From assembly GCF_001864835.1 (NCBI RefSeq), contig NZ_MJGI01000027.1:199830-233600 (forward strand): 33,771 nucleotides of DNA, written 5' to 3'. Positions within the stretch are counted from its first letter, which is position 1; each line of letters starts with the position of its first letter. Position numbers and translations under genes: made by a program. The notes beneath the pieces were generated by a model. That model did not search any database, was not told the origin of the DNA, and was given only the letters and a program-made list of their open reading frames with translations. This document shows, one piece after another, positions 8,205-15,864 of the stretch. This DNA is from Curtobacterium sp. MCBA15_001 (GTDB taxonomy: Bacteria; Actinomycetota; Actinomycetes; Actinomycetales; Microbacteriaceae).

Positions 8205-8851
8205 AAGGTATCCCTGCCGTCGATGAGGTCCAGGACTGCGGAGACCGCTCCGCCCGCCTGTAACCACTGATGAGGGGTCGTAGCGACCACTGCCCGCAAC
8301 GAGTCTTGAGGGGTCGCCATGAACGCCGCGTCACTCTGCCAACCAGCTCCGTCAGCCTCGAGGGACTCAAAGATATCTGGAAGGTTGCGAATCGTCTTCA
8401 TCGGCGAATTGCGAGGGTCGAACTGCCAATCGGGGAAGCGCAGCTGACCGTTCAGCTTGACAGGAACCAGGTGTCGACTTGCGACTCGGCGGACAAGCTC
8501 CTCGTCATCGATCTGGAGGAAGGCTTTCGTCTCTTCAACGGAGAGCGTGGCGCAGACCGAGTTGAGCCACGTCCTCACGATCTTCAGGTGGAGGTCACCC
8601 CGGCCGATTGCACTTGCTTCTCGATCGATCGGCATCCCCAAGCTGGACGCCACATCCGCGAGGAGGAGCTTCCGGTCGTCGGCGGACAGAGATGGATCGG
8701 TTGACTGCATCGACCGCATGTGCTGCGTCAGCGCTTCGACCAGCCAGTCGCCGTCGACCTCGAGCCGAGCGAGGGCCTGCGCGAAACGATCGATCACCTC
8801 GCTGGTCGGTACGTGCGAGGGGGCGGCGGGCGGCTCTGAGTGACCTTGCAT
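8201..8851 (-). CDS. MbcA/ParS/Xre-type antitoxin-like DNA-binding protein
   Basis: About 216 residues. Residues ~87-145 look like a helix-turn-helix of the excisionase/MerR-like type (LSVEETKAFLQIDDEELVRRV, then LNGQLRFPDWQFD). Residues ~155-210 match the pattern of the Xre/MbcA/ParS toxin-binding region seen in actinobacterial RES-Xre type modules: a short helix before a hydrophobic FMATPQDSLR..., then TPHQWLQAGGAVSAVLDLI. Such proteins usually repress their own operon and neutralise a RES toxin. No RES gene adjoins, and the two coupled downstream genes are unrecognised. The extra ~85-residue N-terminal helical domain is unusual. ATG 8851 lacks a clear ribosome binding site. Confidence 0.6.
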   Translation of the reverse strand: MQGHSEPPAAPSHVPTSEVIDRFAQALARLEVDGDWLVEALTQHMRSMQSTDPSLSADDRKLLLADVASSLGMPIDREASAIGRGDLHLKIVRTWLNSVCATLSVEETKAFLQIDDEELVRRVASRHLVPVKLNGQLRFPDWQFDPRNSPMKTIRNLPDIFESLEADGAGWQSDAAFMATPQDSLRAVVATTPHQWLQAGGAVSAVLDLIDGRDTL

Positions 8852-9344
8852 GGGCTGCAGCTTGCACGCTCACGCCGGGTGCTGTCCAGTGCGCCGAGAT
8901 TGCTTCTGATCTGGGCTTTTCAGTTTTCCACGTATACGAGGGAGAAACGCTCCGAAACCATGGAAAGACGGTCCGGTCATCAGCCGCGAGGCGCACTCAC
9001 CGGCTCGCGAGGACTGCTGGGCAGACGGTGCGGTCCCTGCAGCGGCAGGCTCTCGGTTGACCAGATAGCTGCGATAACTGTGATTCTCGTCGGCCTCGAT
9101 CCGACCCCCTGAAGTAACACTGGGCTGAGCTTGTCGGCGGGGGCAGAGGACGGCGATCACCTCATTGGCGGCCGTCTGATGAGTCCGGAGCTGGGCGTCC
9201 GACGACGTGACGTCGGCGGCAGCTGCGACAGGGGAAGCTGGGTGCATCTCGGATACTTCCTCGACAACTGAGCGGGAGCCCCGGACGCTGGTTATTGGCG
9301 CGAGAACGCAGCACGATGGGGACGAGGGGCCGGGGAGGAAGCAG
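8852..9344. other. Divergent intergenic region (about 490 bp)
   Basis: This separates the minus-strand antitoxin-headed cluster from the plus-strand GIY-YIG operon and must hold both promoters. The part around 8915-8945 is the most AT-rich. I cannot assign hexamers with confidence, and the short open frames here are not convincing. The only firm signal is GGGGAGGAA at 9332-9340, the ribosome binding site of the next gene. Confidence 0.45.
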
Positions 9345-9917
9345 GTGAACGACGCAGAGGACGTGCCCGCTGCCGCGGACGGTCATCCGCAGCTCGGTTC
9401 GGTGCACAAGAACGGTGACCGCCGGTTCGGGACGACGGGGCTCTTAGCGAGTGTCTATGCCATCCGCGGAACGCCGCAGGCGTCGAACCTCTACCGCTCG
9501 AGCGTGGCCGAGCACATGCGTGGGGTGCGCTTGGGTGACGAGCTCTGTGTGCGGTGGGATGGAAGCCACTGGTGGGCGGCCTCACCCGCCGGGACGGTCG
9601 GACGGCTCACCTGGTCGAAGAACCTCCGGGAGACGACTGCGTACGTCCCTTACGGCCGGAGGCCGTTCAACTTCAACGACGAGACGTTGCACGTGCAGAG
9701 CGTCACGATCATCGCCGCCGTCAAGGTCGTCAACTGCGGCGGGTACGTGGTGCCCGACAACTACGTGCCGGCGGACTGGCCGATGACGCCGATGCCGGAC
9801 CCGGCGGAGCGAGAGCGGACCATGACGATCGGCGTTCCCGTGCCGGCTGGAGCCTCGGAGGCGCGCGTCGCACCACCGCGACGCCGCGGGCGGTTCGGTC
9901 GGCTCACGGGACGATGA
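9345..9917 (+). CDS. Hypothetical protein, first gene of the GIY-YIG operon
   Basis: 190 residues from GTG 9345, chosen because GGGGAGGAA (9332-9340) lies at ideal distance. The middle is rich in beta strands (TTGLLASVYAIRG..., RLGDELCVRWDGSHWWAASPAGTVGRLTW, VQSVTIIAAVKVVNCGGYVVPDNY). The phrase GTVGRLTWS is faintly like HIRAN-type small beta folds, but I would not assign it. The C-terminus is very basic (RRRGRFGRLTGR), suggesting nucleic-acid contact. It is followed after 25 bp by the GIY-YIG-like gene, so the two are likely co-transcribed. Confidence 0.55.
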   Translation: MNDAEDVPAAADGHPQLGSVHKNGDRRFGTTGLLASVYAIRGTPQASNLYRSSVAEHMRGVRLGDELCVRWDGSHWWAASPAGTVGRLTWSKNLRETTAYVPYGRRPFNFNDETLHVQSVTIIAAVKVVNCGGYVVPDNYVPADWPMTPMPDPAERERTMTIGVPVPAGASEARVAPPRRRGRFGRLTGR

Positions 9918-9942
9918 CGATGACCTCGAGGGAGTGGTGACC

Positions 9943-10563
9943 ATGAGCGATCAGGCAAAGGTGCCGGCGTCAGCAGTCGGGTACGTGTTCAGGACCGAAC
10001 CGGCCGACAAGGCGTGGGCCTACATCGGTCAGAGCACGCGCCTCGACCCGAAGCATGTCGATGGCTACCTCGGCAGCGGGGCCTTCATGACCGAGGTGCT
10101 CGCGGAGTATGGCACCAGTGGCCTCACCAAGACGATCGTCGCGACGGCGGAGTCGCCTCTCGAACTGCACTACCTCGAGATGCTGCACATCGCCGAAGCC
10201 CGACGAGACGGTGTCCGCGTCGGCAACGGCGACTGCGGTGGTCCGCGACCGTTTCCGAACCTGCAGCGGGCGCTGTGGGAGGTCGCCCCGGCCGTGATGC
10301 GTGTGGCCGACGACCCAAAGCGGTTCTACGACGCGCTCGTGAAGCACCGCGATCTGGTCGAACAGGCGATCCTCGACTCGTCGAGTGTTCCGGTGGACGC
10401 GTTCTACGCAGGTATGGAGCGCGATCTTCGCGCCACCGAGGACTTGTCCCACCCGTGCCCGTCGTGCGGCTCCGGAATCGGCGAGCTTTGCCGGACGAAC
10501 TCGAAGTCACTCACCAAGCCTCGGAACCCCGTGCGGAACCACTCGAAGCGGCCGCGCTCGTGA
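9943..10563 (+). CDS. GIY-YIG-like nuclease-fold protein with C-terminal zinc finger
   Basis: 206 residues from ATG 9943, which follows GAGGGAG (9928-9934). The N-terminal ~90 residues look like a GIY-YIG domain: GYVFRT at 13-18 replaces GIY, YIGQ at 27-30 matches YIG, followed by YLGSG at 42-46 and a possible catalytic Glu in the ELHYLEMLHI region. The first half-motif is degenerate, so nuclease activity is uncertain. The C-terminus carries CPSCGSGIGELC (Cys172, Cys175, Cys183) and a later His near 200, the CCCH pattern of zinc fingers common in actinobacteriophage and actinobacterial small proteins. A role in cutting or binding DNA is likely; homing or defence are both possible. The next gene starts on its stop codon. 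Confidence 0.65.
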   Translation: MSDQAKVPASAVGYVFRTEPADKAWAYIGQSTRLDPKHVDGYLGSGAFMTEVLAEYGTSGLTKTIVATAESPLELHYLEMLHIAEARRDGVRVGNGDCGGPRPFPNLQRALWEVAPAVMRVADDPKRFYDALVKHRDLVEQAILDSSSVPVDAFYAGMERDLRATEDLSHPCPSCGSGIGELCRTNSKSLTKPRNPVRNHSKRPRS

Positions 10564-10736
10564 CGACGTACACGCCAGGAGAGCTGGCGGCCGAGCTCGG
10601 CTACACGAATGAGTCGCGGCCGGGAAAGGTGGTGCGGGAGTACATCCGTGAGAAGTACCCGGAGCACACCGGACTCTGGGACCTCGACGAGACACAGGCC
10701 GATGACGTGCGCGCGAACGTGCCTCGAGCGTCCTGA
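10560..10736 (+). CDS. Small DNA-binding-like protein coupled to the GIY-YIG gene
   Basis: 58 residues from GTG 10560, whose last two bases belong to the TGA of the GIY-YIG gene (GTGA overlap). The product begins MTTYTPGELAAELGY, then RPGKVVREYIREKYPEH and ETQADDVRANV. This is a compact helix-turn-helix-like design: a first HTH-like pair followed by a strand and a final helix. It resembles small actinobacterial proteins used as specificity subunits, but I cannot name the family. Coupling implies equimolar production with the nuclease-like protein. Confidence 0.5.
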   Translation: MTTYTPGELAAELGYTNESRPGKVVREYIREKYPEHTGLWDLDETQADDVRANVPRAS

Positions 10737-10976
10737 CTTGGCAACAAGCGGCTCTGATCAACGCGATCCCGGGGAGATTAATAGTCGACATGACTGTTGC
10801 GAGGCGGCCGATCGAATGGTTTCGGCGAAGCATAGAGTCCACGCAGCACAGGTTCTCGGGCGTCGACCGACGCGGCGTGACTGAACAGCTGCGGCGGAGA
10901 GCCGCACCCGTCGTCGGGCACGGGTGCTCAGGCTCGCCAGCCACTTCGGCCTACTCGAGGGCGCGATCGGACCACA

Positions 10977-11441
10977 TGTACCACTTTCGCGTTCGGAAAC
11001 CGGTACAGGCTCGCGTGGCAGGTTTTCCCAGGTCAAACCGGCATTTGAGGGCTCGTGCAGGTGTGAGTCGTGTACCACTTTTGAGCCGTGATTTTCGAGA
11101 ACCGGTACGCCCCACGAGCCCTACTTCCCCAATTTTCCAAGGAAGTAGGATGGTAGAGAGGCAGGTTGTACCGGTTGTACCGGTTTCTGCGAACCTCTAC
11201 GCACGCGCGCATGCGCGCACACGCACGCATAGGGGTTCCTCGAAAGAAGCGGTACAACCGGTACACGGCACGCTTTCCCCCGATCAGGACCGCCTTCATG
11301 CGGGTCTGCTCCCGGTACACGAAGTGGAACATCGCGTGTGCCTACAATCGGTGAGGCGGCGAAAATCAGCCCTCTGAACTGGGGTTTTCGCGGCGTCGTT
11401 GAACGCGTGCCTGTACCGAGAAATCCGGTACAAACCGGTAC
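10977..11441. repeat. Iteron-like array of GGTAC / GTACC repeats
   Basis: Twelve copies of GGTAC or its complement GTACC occur in 465 bp, in both orientations. Most are embedded in longer shared words. TGTACCACTTT occurs at 10977 and 11071, each followed within 20-30 bp by AACCGGTAC (10998, 11100). A tandem GGTTGTACC pair is at 11164-11181, mirrored by GGTACAACC-GGTACA at 11251-11265, and GGTAC-AAACC-GGTAC lies at 11427-11441. Chance would give about one copy. Such clusters typically bind a replication initiator, a partition protein or a repressor; which applies here is unknown. Confidence 0.65.
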
Positions 11442-11445
11442 GACG

Positions 11446-11477
11446 AAAAAACCCCGGGGAGCAGAGGCCCCTCGGGG
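11446..11477 (-). terminator. Intrinsic terminator of the 11626-12096 gene
   Basis: Reading leftward, CCCCGAGG pairs with CCCCGGGG to form an 8-bp stem with one wobble, directly followed by six Us (A run at 11446-11451 on the plus strand). This is the most classical rho-independent terminator in the window. It lies about 150 bp past the stop of the minus-strand gene. Confidence 0.8.
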
Positions 11478-11625
11478 GGATCATTCATGTGGTCGACGCC
11501 GGCACGGCGTGTTCGCACAGGCTGGGCGCGTCACCCGATTGTGACGTGGCGCGCTGCTCTGCCCGCTGTTGGCGGGTGAGCGCATCGGATTGGACTTGCC
11601 ACCCCCGGTCTGTCAGTCACGCCGG

Positions 11626-12096
11626 TCACTCCTCGTGCGCTGACGCTCCGGGCGCTGCCATCAGCTGCAGCCGCTGCGCGGCCTCGACGCGCGCGTGCGC
11701 TTCGTCGTCGATCGCGACTCGGACGACCTCGACACCGCTGTCGCGGAGTGCCGCGGTCAGCCAAGCCTTTGGCCGCATCAGGTACTGCTCGACCCCGACG
11801 TCGATGACCGCGATGACGAGCCGAGTCGCCTCGAGCTTCCGGCCGGCCCAGAGGAGCTTGAAGGCGTCTGTCGCGAGCTTCTTCGGCTGCCCGCCTCGAA
11901 GCGCGCCGACGTGCGCGTACGCCTCGACGAGGACCTTCCGGTCCTCGGACGCTCCGTCGAGCTCGACACGGACGCCGTCCTCGAACTCGACGCGCGCCGG
12001 CGCCAGCGGCACTCCGACGTGCGCCGCGATCGCGGCGATGATCAACGGCTCGACGTCGCGCCGAGCGAGGGAGTCGGATGCGTGCGCTGTGCTCAC
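11626..12096 (-). CDS. PD-(D/E)XK-like hypothetical protein
   Basis: 156 residues from GTG 12096. The core (VRVELDGASEDRKVLVEAYAHVG, then GGQPKKLATDAFKLLWAGR, then TRLVIAVIDVGV, then WLTAALRDSGVEVVRVAID) has the strand-strand-helix-strand order of small restriction-endonuclease-like folds. An acidic residue precedes the VEAYAHVG strand, and a Lys-rich turn leads into a helix. I recall similar ~150-aa actinobacterial proteins but cannot name a characterised member, and catalysis is not assured. No strong ribosome binding site precedes the GTG; the frame remains open further upstream, but the extension is not protein-like. A clean terminator follows at 11446-11477. Confidence 0.55.
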   Translation of the reverse strand: MSTAHASDSLARRDVEPLIIAAIAAHVGVPLAPARVEFEDGVRVELDGASEDRKVLVEAYAHVGALRGGQPKKLATDAFKLLWAGRKLEATRLVIAVIDVGVEQYLMRPKAWLTAALRDSGVEVVRVAIDDEAHARVEAAQRLQLMAAPGASAHEE

Positions 12097-12234
12097 GGCC
12101 GCAGCGTACCGACTGGGGGCCGCCGGCACTGGTCGGTCACTGGCGGGCCCACTGTGGGTCTTGCGTGGCCGGAGCGGGACCGCTGCGCTCCCTCTCGCTG
12201 TCGCTTGATGGTCGCTGCAGAGTGATCCGCCCAC

Positions 12235-12267
12235 TTGCTGACCGACAAGTGACCGCCGTATGGTCAC
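12235..12267 (+). promoter_or_regulatory. Sigma70-like promoter with overlapping operator-like inverted repeat
   Basis: TTGCTG (12235-12240) and TATGGT (12259-12264) are 18 bp apart. GTGACC (12249-12254) and GGTCAC (12262-12267) form an inverted repeat whose right arm covers the end of the -10 box, as in an operator. The first ATG, at 12271, opens only a five-codon frame (MAIRR, stop). Confidence 0.45.
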
Positions 12268-12722
12268 GGCATGGCCATCCGACGCTGAACGCGTCCGGGT
12301 GGCCCCCTTTCTCCTCCGATGCGCCATCGAAGGAGCTTCGGCGGTCGCTTCGCGGCCCAGAGAAGGCCGCCCCTGGTCAGAATTTGCCCACGAGTGGCGC
12401 AGCCGTGACCAGGAACGGGGCACCGAAGCCCGGTGCTGAACGCACCGCATGTGGCTCCCAGCGTGAGGGCGCTCGGTCTCGTGGCTGGACCTGAGTCACA
12501 CCTGTTGTTACGAGCCTCGTTCACGTGCACTCCACAGTCGCGCTCGAGGGGAGAAAGGAGAACCCAAGGGCGCCGCTGAAGCGGGCGGCAGCGGGACCCG
12601 TCACGGCGTCGTTCCTCCCCCGTGACGATGTGGCCATGGCGCTACGCGAGAGGTTTCCGCGATGCTTCGACCTGCGCTGCTTGCGAGGGCCAAGGCAGCC
12701 GCGTGCCCGCGTCTGCGTCGGG

Positions 12723-12916
12723 GTTGATCAGGTGTTGATCCGCAGGCTCCTCAGCCCCTGGCGTCGCTGCGCTCCATGGGTTGATCCCCGGCGTCACGAC
12801 GCCCAGAACCGTGGATCAACCCAAACCCCGACTTCCCGCGCGAAACGGATGCCACTTGATCACCACCACCAGACTTGATCCTTCGGAGCTGGTGTTGATC
12901 AAGATGAGGCTGATCC
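12723..12916. repeat. Cluster of (G/C)TTGATC repeats
   Basis: GTTGATC occurs at 12723, 12734, 12780 and 12894, its complement GATCAAC at 12814, CTTGATC at 12855 and 12874, and a shortened CTGATCC at 12910. That is seven full copies in about 180 bp, where chance predicts well under one. Spacings of 11, 19 and 20 bp suggest protein binding on nearby helical turns. A partition or replication site is a reasonable guess. Confidence 0.55.
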
Positions 12917-13096
12917 ATCCGTTTCTCCCGATCACAGCAGCAATCGTGACCTCGATCCGTCGCTGAAGCTCCGGATCTTCGCGGCAGAGAAGAAGGGCAT
13001 AAGGGGGACTGACGCCGACCTGCGTTTCCTTCCTCGCTGCGCTCGTCGGAAACTGGTTCGTCGGTCGGCGTAGCCGACAGTCCTTCGGAACCCCCT

Positions 13097-13120
13097 GAGA
13101 CCTTCGCTGCGCTCGGTCTC
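13097..13120. repeat. Hairpin built around a CGCTGCGCTC word
   Basis: GAGACC (13097-13102) and GGTCTC (13115-13120) flank the word TTCGCTGCGCTC. The same core word, exact or with one change, recurs at 12181, 12765, 13035, 13142 and 13172. Words of this type are frequent in non-coding DNA of high-GC bacteria; here they are clustered. Confidence 0.4.
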
Positions 13121-13511
13121 CGGGTGCCCCTCACCCGTCGTCGCTGGCGCTCCTTGGGGCCCATACTGCGTCGCTACGCTCCTTGCCCTCCAACGCCCCG
13201 TCGGGGGCGTTCTCGGGTGCCTTGCGCCGCTGCCGCGCCTCCGCTTCGCTCCGTCTCGGACACCGGCTGCGAGCCGCCCTTCCGGGTCGGCGGCACTATG
13301 CGGCGGCGCCGCGAGAGAGGCCTGTGATGAAGCGCCCTCGGGGCGGTGGAGCAGGGCGTGAAGCTGCGGAATCATTTCTCAAATGATTCGCCTCGAAGTC
13401 TCCCAGGTGAGTCGCTTGGGAGAGACGCTGCTCGCGCGAGCAGCCCCGCGGCGGTTTGCACAGGACCGGCAGAGTCAGGTAGCTATGAAGGGGGCGCTCA
13501 TGTGTCCGGCG

Positions 13512-13540
13512 TTGTCCGAGACAGTCGCATCAGGTATGGT
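13512..13540 (+). promoter_or_regulatory. Promoter of the excisionase-integrase operon
   Basis: TTGTCC (13512-13517) and TATGGT (13535-13540) are separated by exactly 17 bp. The predicted start, near 13547, gives a 120-nt leader before the excisionase ATG at 13669. Confidence 0.55.
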
Positions 13541-13668
13541 GAACGCACGTCTGAATGAGATAAAAGGACTAGGGCCACTGCAGGCTCGACGAGTGGGTAC
13601 GCCAAGCAACCGTTAACAGGTTCGGCTCCAAAGGCCTCCTCGGAAGCATCGACTTTCGAGGAACACCT

Positions 13669-13896
13669 ATGTCTCAGACCACTCTCGCTCCGCTCGCGCA
13701 GCCCAGCGATCTGCTCACCCCTGACGCGCTGGCCGCTCGGCTCCATGTGACGACCCGTAACTTGCGGCAGTGGCGCGTCACGGGAGCGGGCCCACGGTTC
13801 ATTCGCGTCGGGCGATTTCCGCTCTACCGGCAGGAAGCCGTCGAGGCGTGGCTTCTCGAGCAGGAGTACGCCAGCACCGCCGACGAACTGCGCTGA
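13669..13896 (+). CDS. Excisionase-like helix-turn-helix protein
   Basis: 75 residues with a MerR/excisionase-type winged HTH: LLTPDALAARLHVTTRNLRQWR forms the helix-turn-helix, and PRFIRVGRFPLYRQEAVEAWLLEQ is the wing and final helix. Such proteins bend attachment-site DNA and steer the integrase toward excision. The start at ATG 13669 is supported by CGAGGAA at about 13655-13661. The integrase start codon follows after only 2 nt, so the pair forms a classical xis-int operon. Confidence 0.8.
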   Translation: MSQTTLAPLAQPSDLLTPDALAARLHVTTRNLRQWRVTGAGPRFIRVGRFPLYRQEAVEAWLLEQEYASTADELR

Positions 13897-13898
13897 GA

Positions 13899-15039
<1,141 letters not shown>

Positions 15040-15238
15040 GACCTCATCCGTCTTGATGCCCGAGCCCCATCGCACGACACCGTCTCGCATTGGTCACCTT
15101 GCCGGAACCAGTTTCGGACCAGCTAGATGAGACAGTCGAGGCTGTGGGCAGCTTCACTCCGTGTCGTCGGAATCGCTTCCTTCGGTGTCGGGACGTCGCG
15201 GGTGCGCGAGACGGCCCGCGTGACTTGGGGTTCGGGTG
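15040..15238. other. Intergenic region, possible right boundary of the integrated element
   Basis: About 200 bp between the repeat tract and the promoter of the fluoride operon. No gene is supported. It should contain the integrase attachment junction if the element ends here, but I found no tRNA end and no direct repeat with the left side. Confidence 0.35.
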
Positions 15239-15244
15239 CATAAT
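15239..15244 (+). promoter_or_regulatory. Candidate -10 box of the fluoride operon
   Basis: CATAAT at 15239-15244 is the only good -10 hexamer before the operon. It would start transcription near 15251, ten bases before the aptamer-like fold. No matching -35 box is visible at 16-18 bp, so a non-canonical sigma factor or activator may be used. Confidence 0.4.
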
Positions 15245-15260
15245 GGTGGTGTCTTCGGAC

Positions 15261-15353
15261 CCGGTAGTGGGGCTTGCCGGACCCAACCTCGACAGTTGTC
15301 GACAACAGTCCCTATCTCAGCTGGTCGCGCTTCTGCGCGCCTGAGGTAGGGAG
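15261..15353 (+). ncRNA. Fluoride-riboswitch-like leader RNA with SD-sequestering hairpin
   Basis: Four helices can be drawn. P1 is CCGGTA (15261-15266) with TGCCGG (15275-15280), closing the 8-nt loop GTGGGGCT. P2 is TCGAC (15289-15293) with GTCGA (15298-15302). The P1 loop GGGGCT (15269-15274) pairs with AGTCCC (15307-15312) as a pseudoknot. This order and these sizes match the crcB-motif fluoride aptamer, including AACC before P2, an A before the pseudoknot strand and UA after it (the linchpin A-U). Several conserved bases differ (CAAC for UGAU, GUG for AUG). The strand 15310-15320 also pairs with 15341-15351, an 11-bp hairpin containing the GGTAGGGAG ribosome binding site, so aptamer and hairpin are mutually exclusive. 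Fluoride would open translation. The assignment is inferred from fold and context. Confidence 0.55.
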
Positions 15354-15357
15354 TGTC

Positions 15358-15864
15358 ATGACAGCACCAATCGGTTCCGGACCGGTCGTCGTCGGCGTCC
15401 TGCCCGGCCTCGCTCCGGGGGTCATCGAGGTTGCGTCGTCTATCGCGCGGCGCTTCGGTACGACGCTGGTGTGCGTCAGCGTGGATGCATCGCTCTTCGA
15501 TGCCGGTACGCGCTCGGACGGGTCGGTGATGGTGGAACCGATCGACCCTGACACCGCTGACACGACACCGCAGGGCTTGTCGGACAGTGACAAGGCGGCA
15601 GTACGTGCTGCCGCAACGACCTACGGCGTCGACGTCACGTTCGTCCCGGGTGTCGGGGATCCGAGCCGGGCACTGTCGCAAGTGGCCGAAGACCGCGACG
15701 CGGCGATGCTGGTCGTCGGGGCCAGGACGGGAGCGGGTCGAATCGCGGAGTTCTTCACGGGGTCGGTCGCGGTACGGCTGACCCATCAGCAGCACCGTTC
15801 AGTGCTCGTAGTGCCCGTTGATCCGGTCGGGTTCGATGCCCCACTGCCGTTGGACACCCCGTGA
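15358..15864 (+). CDS. Universal stress protein (UspA family), first gene of the fluoride operon
   Basis: 168 residues, single Usp domain, cytosolic. It has the alpha/beta Usp fold with the ATP-binding type motif near residues 121-136 (GARTGAGRIAEFFTGS) and a final strand SVLVVPV. The start is ATG 15358, 4 nt after AGGGAG, which lies in the regulatory hairpin described upstream. Usp proteins are frequent members of fluoride-riboswitch regulons; their biochemical role there is not established. Its stop overlaps the next start (GTGA), beginning a chain of coupled genes. Confidence 0.88.
   Translation: MTAPIGSGPVVVGVLPGLAPGVIEVASSIARRFGTTLVCVSVDASLFDAGTRSDGSVMVEPIDPDTADTTPQGLSDSDKAAVRAAATTYGVDVTFVPGVGDPSRALSQVAEDRDAAMLVVGARTGAGRIAEFFTGSVAVRLTHQQHRSVLVVPVDPVGFDAPLPLDTP

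Larger units (their letters stand above)
10737..11625. other. Gene-free, repeat-rich region of about 890 bp
   Basis: No supported gene. It contains the GGTAC/GTACC repeat array (10977-11441), a 14-bp palindrome GCGCGCATGCGCGC at 11205-11218 and a U-tract terminator reading leftward (11446-11477). Base composition is visibly lower in GC than in the neighbours. Confidence 0.6.
12097..13668. other. Gene-free region of about 1.57 kb with repeats and promoters
   Basis: The many open frames here overlap each other and have no domain or ribosome binding site. Instead the region holds a promoter/operator (12235-12267), six CGCTGCGCTC-type words (12181, 12765, 13035, 13105, 13142, 13172), a (G/C)TTGATC cluster (12723-12916) and a good promoter just before the excisionase gene (13512-13540). 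An origin, transfer origin or partition site is plausible. Confidence 0.5.

Noticed and set aside
11033..11332. Minus-strand 99-codon frame with YRLYRF and RYNRYN segments
   Set aside because: The repeated peptide is just the translation of the GGTAC/GTACC repeat array; there is no ribosome binding site and no fold.
10977..11441. CRISPR-like interpretation of the short repeats
   Set aside because: The units are too short, occur in both orientations and have irregular spacing; no cas genes are present.
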